From NCBI GenBank assembly GCA_030836325.1, contig JAURQC010000117.1, forward strand, positions 1 to 47,320: a stretch of 47,320 nt of DNA. The letters run 5' to 3'. Both the position numbers and the translations under genes were made by a program. Origin of the DNA: Candidatus Nanopelagicales bacterium (lineage in GTDB: Bacteria > Actinomycetota > Actinomycetes > S36-B12). This document shows, in pieces, positions 17,308 through 24,739 of this stretch; within the stretch, counting starts at the first letter, position 1; each line of letters starts with the position of its first letter. The notes beneath the pieces are model-generated. The model made no database searches. It was not told where the DNA came from and was given only the letters and a program-made list of their open reading frames with translations.

Positions 17308-17498
17308 GACTCGACGAAAGAAATCGCCTGCATTGGGCACACGTCGGCGGCGCTCTCTACGTCATCACGGCGTTCATCGGCAACCTCGGCGACGTACTGC
17401 AACTTGCCGTCGTCGTCGAGTTGAAAGACATCCTCGGCCTCAAAGCAGCACTGTCCGTAGTGCTGACACTTATCCATGTCGACGGTGATCTGAATCAT
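17304..17498 (-). CDS. P450-type [3Fe-4S]/[4Fe-4S] ferredoxin
   Basis: A 64-residue ferredoxin. Cluster ligands are Cys11 and Cys17 (CQHYGQC) and Cys54 (CPMQAI). The position of the usual second ligand of a CxxC motif is Tyr14, so a [3Fe-4S] cluster is the most likely form, as in many actinobacterial ferredoxins that serve P450s. Cys18 directly follows Cys17. The start ATG 17498 is set by AAAGGAG five bases upstream; the frame is open to 17612, but that part lacks similarity. It lies between the FAH-family gene (47 bp away) and the reductase gene (overlap). It should deliver electrons to the P450 at 20886-22070 and perhaps to the other two P450s. Confidence 0.92.
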   Translation of the reverse strand: MIQITVDMDKCQHYGQCCFEAEDVFQLDDDGKLQYVAEVADERRDDVESAADVCPMQAISFVES

Positions 17499-17545
17499 TT
17501 CGCTCCTTTGGTCAGTATCAGTGTGTTGATTCGGAGGTAAGGGGA

Positions 17546-18421
17546 TTACTTCTCTTCGACCAAGGACGGGTAAAGATCCTTGGACGGTGTGCGGATCCCT
17601 CGAAATTCCCAATCGCCACCCTGGGCGGTGGAGATGACTTCCTCGCTCTCGGTTGGCTGGGCGCCGACATCCGTCCGGATGGCGGTCGGGCCTGCGACGA
17701 TGTGGTTGCGCAGTGTTCCGAGCCCTTCGACTTCCACCTCGACGACGTCGCCTGGGTAGACGGTCCGTGAATTGGCGGGTGTTCCACTGAAGAGGAGATC
17801 ACCGGGTTCCAAGGTGATAGTTCTCGCGATGTCCGCAACGAGGTAGTTCGTGTCCCATTCCATCTCGTCGGTCGAGGCATCTTGCTTGACCTCACCGTTG
17901 ACGATCGTGCGAATGCGCTTGCCACGGAAGTCCCAGTCGGTGACTACGCCGGGACCGATCGGAGCGAGCGTGTCCGAGCCCTTGACGCGCAGCATCGACC
18001 CGGCATCGGTGTCCCGGAAGTCATGCAGCCCGTAGTCGTTGCCGACCGTGTAGCCGAGGATGTAATCGCCAGCCTCCTCGGGTGAGACATTGCGGCAGGT
18101 GCGACCGATCACGATGACGATCTCGCCCTCGTAGTTCAACCACTTGCATCCATCAGGCCGCACCACGGCAGCGTCGTGGGAATTCAGTGCGGTGATGGGT
18201 TTGTGGAAGTACGTGGGGGCCGATGGCAACTTGGTCATGAACTCCTCGGTACGCGAGGAGTAGTTCAGGTGAACGCAGATGATCTTGCTTGGCTCCACAG
18301 GGGGCAAATGCACAGCCTCCGCAATCGGGACCACTCGGCCGTCTCCGGCAACGAGGTTGTCTCCTTCCCGTGTGACGGTGCAGGGATAGCCGTCCACCAA
18401 GATTCGTCGGAACTCACTCAT
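17546..18421 (-). CDS. Fumarylacetoacetate hydrolase family protein (HpaG/catechol meta-cleavage type)
   Basis: A 291-residue FAH-fold enzyme. Visible are PTYFHKPITALNSHDAAVV, the metal-binding NYEGEIVIVIGR (ExE), GYTVGNDYGLHDFRD and PGDLLFSGTPANSRTVYPGD, all typical. In homoprotocatechuate degradation the HpaG relatives decarboxylate and isomerise the ring-fission product; other relatives are hydratases or 2,4-diketo hydrolases. The link to an extradiol dioxygenase and a semialdehyde dehydrogenase favours the HpaG-like role. The start ATG 18421 overlaps the dioxygenase stop by four bases. The last 30 residues (GDWEFRGIRTPSKDLYPSLVEEK) extend past the usual end of the fold. Confidence 0.88.
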   Translation of the reverse strand: MSEFRRILVDGYPCTVTREGDNLVAGDGRVVPIAEAVHLPPVEPSKIICVHLNYSSRTEEFMTKLPSAPTYFHKPITALNSHDAAVVRPDGCKWLNYEGEIVIVIGRTCRNVSPEEAGDYILGYTVGNDYGLHDFRDTDAGSMLRVKGSDTLAPIGPGVVTDWDFRGKRIRTIVNGEVKQDASTDEMEWDTNYLVADIARTITLEPGDLLFSGTPANSRTVYPGDVVEVEVEGLGTLRNHIVAGPTAIRTDVGAQPTESEEVISTAQGGDWEFRGIRTPSKDLYPSLVEEK

Positions 18422-19326
18422 GCCGCGCCCACCTTCTCCTGGCCGGCCGTCCAGCCGGCTTCGGGTCGTTCGAACCACACGTGGACTTGACCCGTGCCAA
18501 CCGAGTTCTCGTACTGGCTATAGAGCTCACCGGGAGCAATGACGTCGCCTTCCCCGAGAGCTCCCATCATCATCAGGTAATGCGCGAAGCGCGCTTCCGG
18601 CTTGTACTGCAGGAAATCCGGCATGGTGTCGATCACCGACTTGTGGTCGCCCCGGGCGAACCAGTCCAGACGCTGCATATCCGCTTGGTAGGCCTCGGGC
18701 GTGAAAATGTGCTTCGGATCGCTGGCTTCGTGGTCGCGAATCTCCCGAAGTGGCCAGAAGGTGTGCGACAGCGCACCTGAGGCGATCAGGAGCACCTTGC
18801 GGTCGGTCTTCTCGATTGCCGCCTTGACTGCCCGCCCTGCACGCAGGAAGTCTTCGCTATCACCCGTTTGGCACACGCTGATGGATATCCATCGCTTGTC
18901 ATCGAGTCCACGACCAAGGAAGTCCCACAGGTTGATCGTCGCGTAGAAGATCGGCAGGTACGGGTCGTCGATGGCGGTCATCCACGTTCCGGCGCCGGGC
19001 CCCTCTTCTTGGATCGCTTGGGCCAGCTCCGGATCACCGGGGAAGTCGTATGGGATTCGTGTCATGCCGCGGGGAAGTTCCTCGGACGTGAACAATCCGG
19101 CGCGACGATCCTGAGCCGTGACGACAAACTCCACGGTGGTGGCCCAATGGGAGTCCATCACGATCACGGTGTCGTAATCCAGGGTTTCGAACTTGTCCTT
19201 GCGGAGGTTCCGAAGGCCCGGAACGAGTGAGATTTCATGACCTTCGTTCAATTCCTTGCGGATGTTCTCCGGCAGCATGATCGTCGGTACGTGTGCCAGG
19301 AGCGCCGCTCCTACAACTTCACCCAT
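18418..19326 (-). CDS. Class III extradiol ring-cleavage dioxygenase (HpaD/LigB-like)
   Basis: A 302-residue enzyme of the LigB superfamily. His12 (LLAHVP) and His60 (VMDSHW) are at the spacing of the iron ligands of LigB (His12 and His61), and His188 in IASGALSHTF matches the catalytic base. A glutamate in the C-terminal part (KPEARFAHY region) would be the third ligand. It should open a catechol-type ring next to the hydroxyl pair with O2 and Fe(II); with the HpaE-like and HpaG-like neighbours, 3,4-dihydroxyphenylacetate is the best guess. ATG 19326 is four bases after the aldehyde dehydrogenase stop; the frame is open further upstream but overlaps that gene. Confidence 0.88.
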   Translation of the reverse strand: MGEVVGAALLAHVPTIMLPENIRKELNEGHEISLVPGLRNLRKDKFETLDYDTVIVMDSHWATTVEFVVTAQDRRAGLFTSEELPRGMTRIPYDFPGDPELAQAIQEEGPGAGTWMTAIDDPYLPIFYATINLWDFLGRGLDDKRWISISVCQTGDSEDFLRAGRAVKAAIEKTDRKVLLIASGALSHTFWPLREIRDHEASDPKHIFTPEAYQADMQRLDWFARGDHKSVIDTMPDFLQYKPEARFAHYLMMMGALGEGDVIAPGELYSQYENSVGTGQVHVWFERPEAGWTAGQEKVGAA

Positions 19327-19330
19327 ATCC

Positions 19331-20794
19331 CTATTCCTTCCAACCGCTCGGCGCGTAAACCGTGTTCTTGACGTCTGCATAGAAATCGAATGACCAGTGG
19401 CCACCTTCGCGGCCGATACCGGATTTCCTAGAGCCACCGAACGGTGCTCCAAGATCACGCACGAAGAAGCAGTTGACCCAGATCGTGCCGGCGACCAAGT
19501 GCTTGCAGAATTCTTCAGCGCGCGCCCTGCTTCCCGTGACGACACATGCGGCAAGGCCGTAGTCGGTTCCGTTCGCGAGCGCGAGTCCCTGTTCGTCGGT
19601 GGCGAATGTCTGCATCGTGAGAACCGGCCCGAACACTTCTTCGCGGAGGATTTCGCTGCCTGATTCGGCGTCGCGGATGAGTGTGGGGGTGAAGTAGTGC
19701 GGACCTAGTTCGCCGTGAACGCTTCCTCCGTATTCGACGGTTGCGCCATCGGACACCGCGCGATCGACGAAGCCTTGGATGCGGGCGACATGCTCGAGAT
19801 GGATGTTCGGACCTATCTGCGTGTCCTCCTCGCGAGGATCGCCTTGCCGGATCTGGGCTGCGCGCTCAGCGAAGCGCTCTGCGAACGCGTCTGCGATGCT
19901 TTCCTGGACGAGTAGGCGTGTCCCCGCGAGGCACACTTGCCCGGCGTTGTCGTATTGCTCAATCGCTAAATCGATCGCAAGATCAAGGTCCGCGTCGTCT
20001 AATACGACGGTGGGTGACTTTCCGCCAAGTTCGAATGAACACGGAATTAGGTTCTCAGCGGCGGCCTTGGCCACGAGCTTTGCGGTGGGAACCGATCCGG
20101 TGAAGCAGATACGGGCCACCCGGGGATCGGATGTGAGCGCGGCACCTGCCTCAGGTCCAAGACCTTGAACCACGTTGAATACCCCGTCGGGTAGTCCGGC
20201 CTGTTTGGTGAGATCGGCGAAATACGACGCGGTCAGGGGAGCCCACTCCGGTGGCTTGAGAATGACGGTGTCTCCGGCGGCGAGCGCGGGTCCGATACGC
20301 CAGGTGGCAAGCATCAAAGGCGCGTTCCAGGGCGTGATGATCACCGTTGGCCCGGATGGATCCCATGAGACGTGGTTTTCGTGTTCGCGGGTCTCCCACA
20401 CTGGGTACGTGAGTTTCTCGACTGCGTAATCGGCGAAGAACCGGATGTTCATCGCCACCCGGGGCATGACGCCGCGGCGATGCGAGCGCAAGAGGGATCC
20501 GTTGTCGCGCGTCTCGAGTTGGGACAAGGACTCGACGTTTTCCTCGACGAGATCGGCGAGTCGGCGCAGGACGACCGCGCGCTCGCTGGGGCTCCAGCGG
20601 GACCACTCGGTGAATGCGGCAACTGCCGCAGTCACTGCAGCGTCGGCCTCGGAGGTGCCACCGCGATGGATCTCAGCGATCACCTGGTTGTCGATGGGAG
20701 AGACGTCGACGAAGGTCTCCGGGGAGGAGACTCGGCTTCCGCCGATCCAGTGGCGCGTGTCCACCTCGACGCCAGCGACCGTCACAACATCCAT
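19331..20794 (-). CDS. Aldehyde dehydrogenase, HpaE-like (carboxymethylhydroxymuconate semialdehyde type)
   Basis: A 487-residue NAD(P)-dependent aldehyde dehydrogenase. The catalytic Cys288 sits in NAGQVCLAGTR and the general base Glu255 in SFELGGKSP; the cofactor motif FTGSVPTAKLVAKAA is also clear, as is ITPWNAPLMLATW. Its place between a P450 and an extradiol dioxygenase suggests it oxidises the ring-fission semialdehyde, as HpaE does. A role in oxidising a P450-derived aldehyde is the alternative. ATG 20794 is chosen because the conserved region starts within 15 residues; the frame is open to 21037. A 20-bp dyad lies 50 bp upstream, between this gene and the P450, suggesting an extra promoter. 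Confidence 0.9.
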   Translation of the reverse strand: MDVVTVAGVEVDTRHWIGGSRVSSPETFVDVSPIDNQVIAEIHRGGTSEADAAVTAAVAAFTEWSRWSPSERAVVLRRLADLVEENVESLSQLETRDNGSLLRSHRRGVMPRVAMNIRFFADYAVEKLTYPVWETREHENHVSWDPSGPTVIITPWNAPLMLATWRIGPALAAGDTVILKPPEWAPLTASYFADLTKQAGLPDGVFNVVQGLGPEAGAALTSDPRVARICFTGSVPTAKLVAKAAAENLIPCSFELGGKSPTVVLDDADLDLAIDLAIEQYDNAGQVCLAGTRLLVQESIADAFAERFAERAAQIRQGDPREEDTQIGPNIHLEHVARIQGFVDRAVSDGATVEYGGSVHGELGPHYFTPTLIRDAESGSEILREEVFGPVLTMQTFATDEQGLALANGTDYGLAACVVTGSRARAEEFCKHLVAGTIWVNCFFVRDLGAPFGGSRKSGIGREGGHWSFDFYADVKNTVYAPSGWKE

Positions 20795-20844
20795 GGAAAT
20801 CCCATCGTTAGGGCCGGTTGACCGTGCCCGTCGTCCGTGCCAAT

Positions 20845-20864
20845 TTCGTTCGGAGCCTAACGAA
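20845..20864. promoter_or_regulatory. Operator-like dyad, site A (TTCGTT-N8-AACGAA)
   Basis: Perfect 6-bp arms around an 8-nt centre (CGGAGCCT), in the 91-bp gap between the P450 stop and the aldehyde dehydrogenase start. The same architecture recurs upstream of three other gene pairs (sites B, C and D). A lone half-site ATCGTT at 20804-20809 lies nearer the gene. Presence inside an operon suggests a secondary, regulated promoter for the ring-cleavage genes. Confidence 0.55.
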
Positions 20865-20885
20865 TAGCGGCGGCTCGCGAAAGGG

Positions 20886-22070
20886 CTACCAGCGAACCGG
20901 CAGGGCTTCGGGGGCCCGAAATTCCCAGCCCCGCATCCGAACCTCATCGCCGGGATCCAGGGTGAGCCCCGGGAGTGCCTCGGCCAGGGTTTGCAGGGCG
21001 ATCCTCTCCTGACCCCGGGCGAAGGCATGGCCGGCACAGAAATGCGGCCCTAGGCCAAATGCCGCATTAGGCCGCCGGGTCCGGCGGATGTCGAAGATGC
21101 CGGGGTTGGCGAAGAGAGATTCGTCGTGGCAGGCGCTGGCGACGACGGCCCCCACCGGGGAGCCCGCAGGGATGGTGATGCCTTGGAACTCGACGTCCAC
21201 CCGCGCCTGACGGGTCTGGGTGCCGATCGGGGCTACCCAGCGCAATCCTTCGTGCACCGCATCGTCCCAGCGCTCGGGTTCGGCGAGGACCAACTCCCAC
21301 TGCTCGCGGTCTGCGAGCAGTCCATACAGGCACGATGCGGCCCCATGGCCCGGTTCTTGCATGCCCCCGAGGATGATCACTTTCAACGACGGCAGGACCT
21401 CGTCCACCGTGCGAGGCTCACCGGCGGGCCGACCGGTCGTCAGCATGTGAGAGATGGTCGAGTCGTCGGGCTCGAGGCGCAAATGCTCCATGTACGGCCT
21501 GAGCTCGGTGTCGATGGCTGAGGCGGTGGCGTCGTTGATCGCTTGTTTTTCTGGATCGCGTTCGAAGTTGATCGCTCCCATCGCCAGCCCGTGGAACCAC
21601 TCGCGCAACGTGTCAGCCGATAGGTGGCCGAGCCCCAAGACGGCGCCCAGGCTCAGGACCGAGATGGGCTCGAAGTAGTCGGCCACGAGTTCGGCTCTGC
21701 GGTCAGCGCGGTCGAGGATGCGGGCTAGGTAATCGTCGGCGATGGGTTGGACGAGCGCGTCGATGTACCCCTCGACGGTGCGTGGTCGGTACTTGGTGTC
21801 GAGGCTGCGGCGCTTATCGAGATGGTCATCGCCGTCTACGGTCAAGATGGTGGGTCCACCGAAGGACAGATCCAACGGGGAGCCGTCCACCACCGCGCTG
21901 AACAAGTCCGTTCGGGTTGCGACGAGGTCCACGGCGTCCGCGGAGGTAGCGAGCCACAGATTCACCGCGGGGACCCACGCGAGCGGTTCCTCGCTTCGGA
22001 GGCGGGCGTAGATGGGGTAAGGGTCGGACTCGAGGTCCTCGACGGTGATGGATTCGGTGAAGGTGCTCAT
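20886..22070 (-). CDS. Cytochrome P450, CYP255/GcoA-like
   Basis: A 394-residue bacterial P450. The heme-thiolate loop is AFGLGPHFCAGHAFAR, the ExxR motif is EGLR. The I-helix reads LGGMQEPGHG, where the usual acid-threonine pair is Glu-Pro. From memory, this QEPGHG string, the EWF segment and the C-terminal W-x-FRxP pattern are hallmarks of GcoA (CYP255A), which O-demethylates guaiacol-type aryl ethers. GcoA uses a fused reductase, GcoB; here a separate ferredoxin and reductase close the operon. Product would be a catechol for the downstream dioxygenase. The start ATG overlaps the MarR stop by four bases. Subfamily and substrate are inference. Confidence 0.88.
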   Translation of the reverse strand: MSTFTESITVEDLESDPYPIYARLRSEEPLAWVPAVNLWLATSADAVDLVATRTDLFSAVVDGSPLDLSFGGPTILTVDGDDHLDKRRSLDTKYRPRTVEGYIDALVQPIADDYLARILDRADRRAELVADYFEPISVLSLGAVLGLGHLSADTLREWFHGLAMGAINFERDPEKQAINDATASAIDTELRPYMEHLRLEPDDSTISHMLTTGRPAGEPRTVDEVLPSLKVIILGGMQEPGHGAASCLYGLLADREQWELVLAEPERWDDAVHEGLRWVAPIGTQTRQARVDVEFQGITIPAGSPVGAVVASACHDESLFANPGIFDIRRTRRPNAAFGLGPHFCAGHAFARGQERIALQTLAEALPGLTLDPGDEVRMRGWEFRAPEALPVRW

Positions 22071-22597
22071 GCGCTTCGGGTAGGTGGAACGGAGATCGTC
22101 CCCTCCTTCTCGACGGCGCGGATCAACTCGCGCAGGAATCCGGTTGCCTGCTGCTTGTCCGCGCTGCTGAGGAATCGAGTGACGTTCCGCTCTTCGGTAT
22201 TGAAGTCGGGAAACAGGCGCTTCATGAGTCGTCTCCCTGACGGGGTCAAGGAGACGTCCACCAGACGACCATCGGATTTACCGCGGGTTCGCTCGAGCAG
22301 TCCTCGGCTTTCGAGCGTAGTGAGGACACCGCTGAGCGTTGCTTTTGAGAAGCCGCCCTCTGCTGCGATCTGGCGGGTTTCGATGGGTTCCCAGATCCAG
22401 GTGACCCACAAGACCACGAACGCCGTCCAGGTGAGATCCGCCCGGGCCAGGACGGTGCGCTCGAGGTGATTGCGAACGGCGTTGGCTGCTCGGAACAGAT
22501 TGGAGGCGACGGCCATGGCCTCGAAATCCAGGTCCAAGTCCCCGAGGCGAGCCGAGACTGCTGATTCGGTTTCGCTTAGGGTGTGATGTCCGGCCAT
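22067..22597 (-). CDS. MarR family transcriptional regulator
   Basis: A 176-residue winged-helix regulator. The core is LTWTAFVVLWVTWIWEP, the recognition region IAAEGGFSKATLSGVLTTLESRGLLERTRGKSD, and the wing GRLVDVSLTPSGRRLM. MarR proteins usually act as dimeric repressors released by phenolic ligands, which fits control of the aromatic operon it heads. A strong ribosome site (GGAAGGAGG) lies upstream of ATG 22597. The divergent P450 gene starts 111 bp away and the gap holds dyad site B, the likely target. About 25 residues precede the conserved domain. Confidence 0.92.
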   Translation of the reverse strand: MAGHHTLSETESAVSARLGDLDLDFEAMAVASNLFRAANAVRNHLERTVLARADLTWTAFVVLWVTWIWEPIETRQIAAEGGFSKATLSGVLTTLESRGLLERTRGKSDGRLVDVSLTPSGRRLMKRLFPDFNTEERNVTRFLSSADKQQATGFLRELIRAVEKEGTISVPPTRSA

Positions 22598-22650
22598 GTG
22601 GCCTCCTTCCGGGAGTCACGGTAGTCGAATGACCAAAGTCCTTGCATCGA

Positions 22651-22685
22651 ATCGTTCTGGCCCGGATAATTTGGGCCCAAACGAT
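22651..22685. promoter_or_regulatory. Operator-like double dyad, site B, between marR and a divergent P450
   Basis: The 20-bp unit at 22666-22685, ATAATT-TGGGCCCA-AACGAT, is centred on the perfect 12-bp palindrome TTTGGGCCCAAA (22670-22681) and has one perfect AACGAT half. A second, overlapping unit at 22651-22670 has a perfect ATCGTT half. Both halves match those of sites A, C and D. The position between divergent marR and P450 promoters favours autoregulation plus control of both operons. Confidence 0.55.
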
Positions 22686-22707
22686 TAGTTTCACTCGGGA
22701 GGTCCCC

Positions 22708-23958
22708 TTGTCCACGGCCACGACTGTGACCCTCGCCAACCTTGATCTGTTCGCCGACGGCGCCCCGTGGGCGACGTTCGATGAATTTCGCGCCTCGGAT
22801 CCAGTGTCATGGAATGAGGAAGAAGCACCGAACAAGGGTTTCTGGGCAGTAACCCGCTACCACGACATCGTCGAGGTTCTGCGCGACACCGAGACGTTCT
22901 CCAGTGAAGTGGGTGCTGTGAACCTCGAGGAACTCGACCAGAGTCAGATCGAGATTCGCAAGTCGATGCTCGAGCGCGATGGAACCCGACACCGCGCGCT
23001 TCGCAAACTGCTGCAGCCGGCATTCACCCCGAAGGCACTGACTGTCTACGAGTCGTTCTTGCGAGGGGTCACCGCGAACACTCTCGACGTCGCCCTCGCC
23101 AAGGAGCGTTTCGACTTCGTGGACGAGGTTGCCGCTGACTTTCCGATCAGAGTTCTCGCGCGACTATTGGGAGTGCCCGAGGACGACACGAATCAGTTGA
23201 TCGAGTGGGGCAATCGAATGGTGGGAAATACCGACCCCGAGAGTGCAGATGTCCTGGCATCCGATCCGGAGAGTGAGAAGTATCGTGACCTCCCATTCCG
23301 TTCTCCGGCGGCCCTCGAAGTGTTCGAATACGGATTCGCTCTTGCGAACGAGCGCCGTGGTGGCTCGGGGGACGACCTCGTCTCGAAGTTGGTGAATGGC
23401 ACTCCCATTGATGGTGTTCCCGTCGATGATTGTGATTTCCGCAACTACTTCCTGCTTCTGGTGGTCGCAGGTAACGAGACCACGCGCCACACGATCTCGC
23501 ACACGATGAATCATCTGATCAATCATCCAGATCAGATGGCGATCCTTCGCGAGGATCCGAGCAAGATCGAATGGGCTGTTGAGGAATTCCTTCGTTACGC
23601 CAGCCCGGTCTATCACTTCCGTCGTACTGCGACCAAAGACACCGAACTTGGCGGCCGAACCATCAAAACTGGCGACAAAGTTGTCGTGTGGTTCGCCTCG
23701 GGCAACCGTGATTTCGACATCTTCGAAGACCCCTACCGATTCGATGTTCAGCGCCATCCCAACGAGCACATGTCCTTCGGCCGCGGCGGTCCACACATGT
23801 GCCTGGGCAACTCGCTAGCGCGTCTAGAAATCCGGGTGATGTTCGAGGATCTGCTCTCCCGAGACATCGAAATCGCACACGATGGATCGATCGACTATTT
23901 GCGGTCGAACTTCGTACACGGAATCAAGCGCTTCCCCGTGAAGGTGACCCGCCGCTAG
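22708..23958 (+). CDS. Cytochrome P450 (CYP124/125/142-like)
   Basis: A 416-residue P450. The I-helix AGNETTRH carries the normal acid-threonine pair, ExxR is EEFLR, and the heme loop is MSFGRGGPHMCLGNSLAR. The FASGNRDFDIFEDPYRFDVQR and HMSFGRGGPH segments resemble the actinobacterial CYP124/125/142 cluster, which hydroxylates methyl ends of lipids or sterols, but the substrate is open. TTG 22708 is chosen as start because GGGAGG at 22697-22702 precedes it by five bases; the frame is open to 22642, but that part overlaps dyad site B. It is divergent from marR and its end overlaps the convergent amidotransferase-like gene by four bases. Confidence 0.9.
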   Translation: MSTATTVTLANLDLFADGAPWATFDEFRASDPVSWNEEEAPNKGFWAVTRYHDIVEVLRDTETFSSEVGAVNLEELDQSQIEIRKSMLERDGTRHRALRKLLQPAFTPKALTVYESFLRGVTANTLDVALAKERFDFVDEVAADFPIRVLARLLGVPEDDTNQLIEWGNRMVGNTDPESADVLASDPESEKYRDLPFRSPAALEVFEYGFALANERRGGSGDDLVSKLVNGTPIDGVPVDDCDFRNYFLLLVVAGNETTRHTISHTMNHLINHPDQMAILREDPSKIEWAVEEFLRYASPVYHFRRTATKDTELGGRTIKTGDKVVVWFASGNRDFDIFEDPYRFDVQRHPNEHMSFGRGGPHMCLGNSLARLEIRVMFEDLLSRDIEIAHDGSIDYLRSNFVHGIKRFPVKVTRR

Positions 23959-24659
23959 CCAGGCGCAACTCGCTCGAGGAAGGCACCCACCAGCGCGTCG
24001 GCCCGTTTACCCGCCGCGCCCTCCTCAGCACGCGTGTGCGCCATGAGCGCCTCAGGACTCTGGCCATCGCGCTCCACATGTGCGTACCCATCGGTGTCCA
24101 GCCACAACTGCAGTTCGTGAGGAGTCAGTTCCGGATGGAATTGCAGGGCAAGGTTCCTTCGCAAGGTGAACGCTTGTGAAGCGCGGCTCGTCCGAGCTAT
24201 TTCGTGTGCGTCGGGCGGGAGTTCCCAGCGGTCGTAGTGAAACTGAAACCACGGACCGGCCGAGACGAGGTCGGGCTCGTCGGTGTGCAACACACTCCAG
24301 CCGATCTCGCATGAGGGAGCGGGCCCGACGGAACCACCATGGGCACGGGCAAGCAACTGGCCACCGAAGCAGATTCCGAGGACCGGAACACCGCGGCGGT
24401 CGGCCTCGCGAAGCCATTCGAGCTCAGGGACCAGCCAATTGCCGATGGTGGCATCATCCCAGGCACCCCAGGGTGAACCCATCGGGACGAGGACGTCGTA
24501 CTTGTCAAGAGATGGAAAAGTGAATTCGACGTTGGGGGAGTAGTAGTTCTCCCCCGAGACGATCACCATCTCGTGGATCTCGTAGCCCCGGCGGGCGAAG
24601 GCATCGCCGATTGGCCCAGGGGGGCTGGTGTGATCGTGCTCGATAAAAAGGGCCTTCAT
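23955..24659 (-). CDS. Class I glutamine amidotransferase-like protein (putative gamma-glutamyl hydrolase)
   Basis: A 234-residue stand-alone GATase domain of the GMP-synthase-like group. The catalytic triad is Cys97 (GICFGGQ), His175 and Glu177 (LQFHPEL). No synthetase partner domain is fused. Divergent from it, 80 bp away, is a GS-like ligase, the same pairing as TdnT with TdnQ in aniline catabolism, where the GATase-like enzyme hydrolyses the gamma-glutamyl amide. I infer that role here. Its start ATG 24659 follows a short leader and the gap holds dyad site C. Sequence layout is shared with the protein at 40044-40745. Confidence 0.85.
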   Translation of the reverse strand: MKALFIEHDHTSPPGPIGDAFARRGYEIHEMVIVSGENYYSPNVEFTFPSLDKYDVLVPMGSPWGAWDDATIGNWLVPELEWLREADRRGVPVLGICFGGQLLARAHGGSVGPAPSCEIGWSVLHTDEPDLVSAGPWFQFHYDRWELPPDAHEIARTSRASQAFTLRRNLALQFHPELTPHELQLWLDTDGYAHVERDGQSPEALMAHTRAEEGAAGKRADALVGAFLERVAPG

Positions 24660-24699
24660 TTCACTCCTGCGCTCGGTCTGGGCACACTAGTATCCCAAA

Positions 24700-24719
24700 A
24701 TCGTTGGGTAGCAAACGAT
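24700..24719. promoter_or_regulatory. Operator-like dyad, site C (ATCGTT-N8-AACGAT)
   Basis: Perfect 6-bp arms around GGGTAGCA, in the 80-bp gap between the divergent GATase-like and GS-like genes, 20 bp upstream of the GS-like start. A position so close to one start and between divergent promoters suits a repressor site controlling both. It matches sites A, B and D. Confidence 0.6.
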
Positions 24720-24739
24720 CAATGTGAATTGGGGAGTCC

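Noticed and set aside
22642..22707. Upstream extension of the P450 frame from TTG 22642
   Set aside because: It would cross operator site B and adds residues without similarity; TTG 22708 has a good ribosome site.
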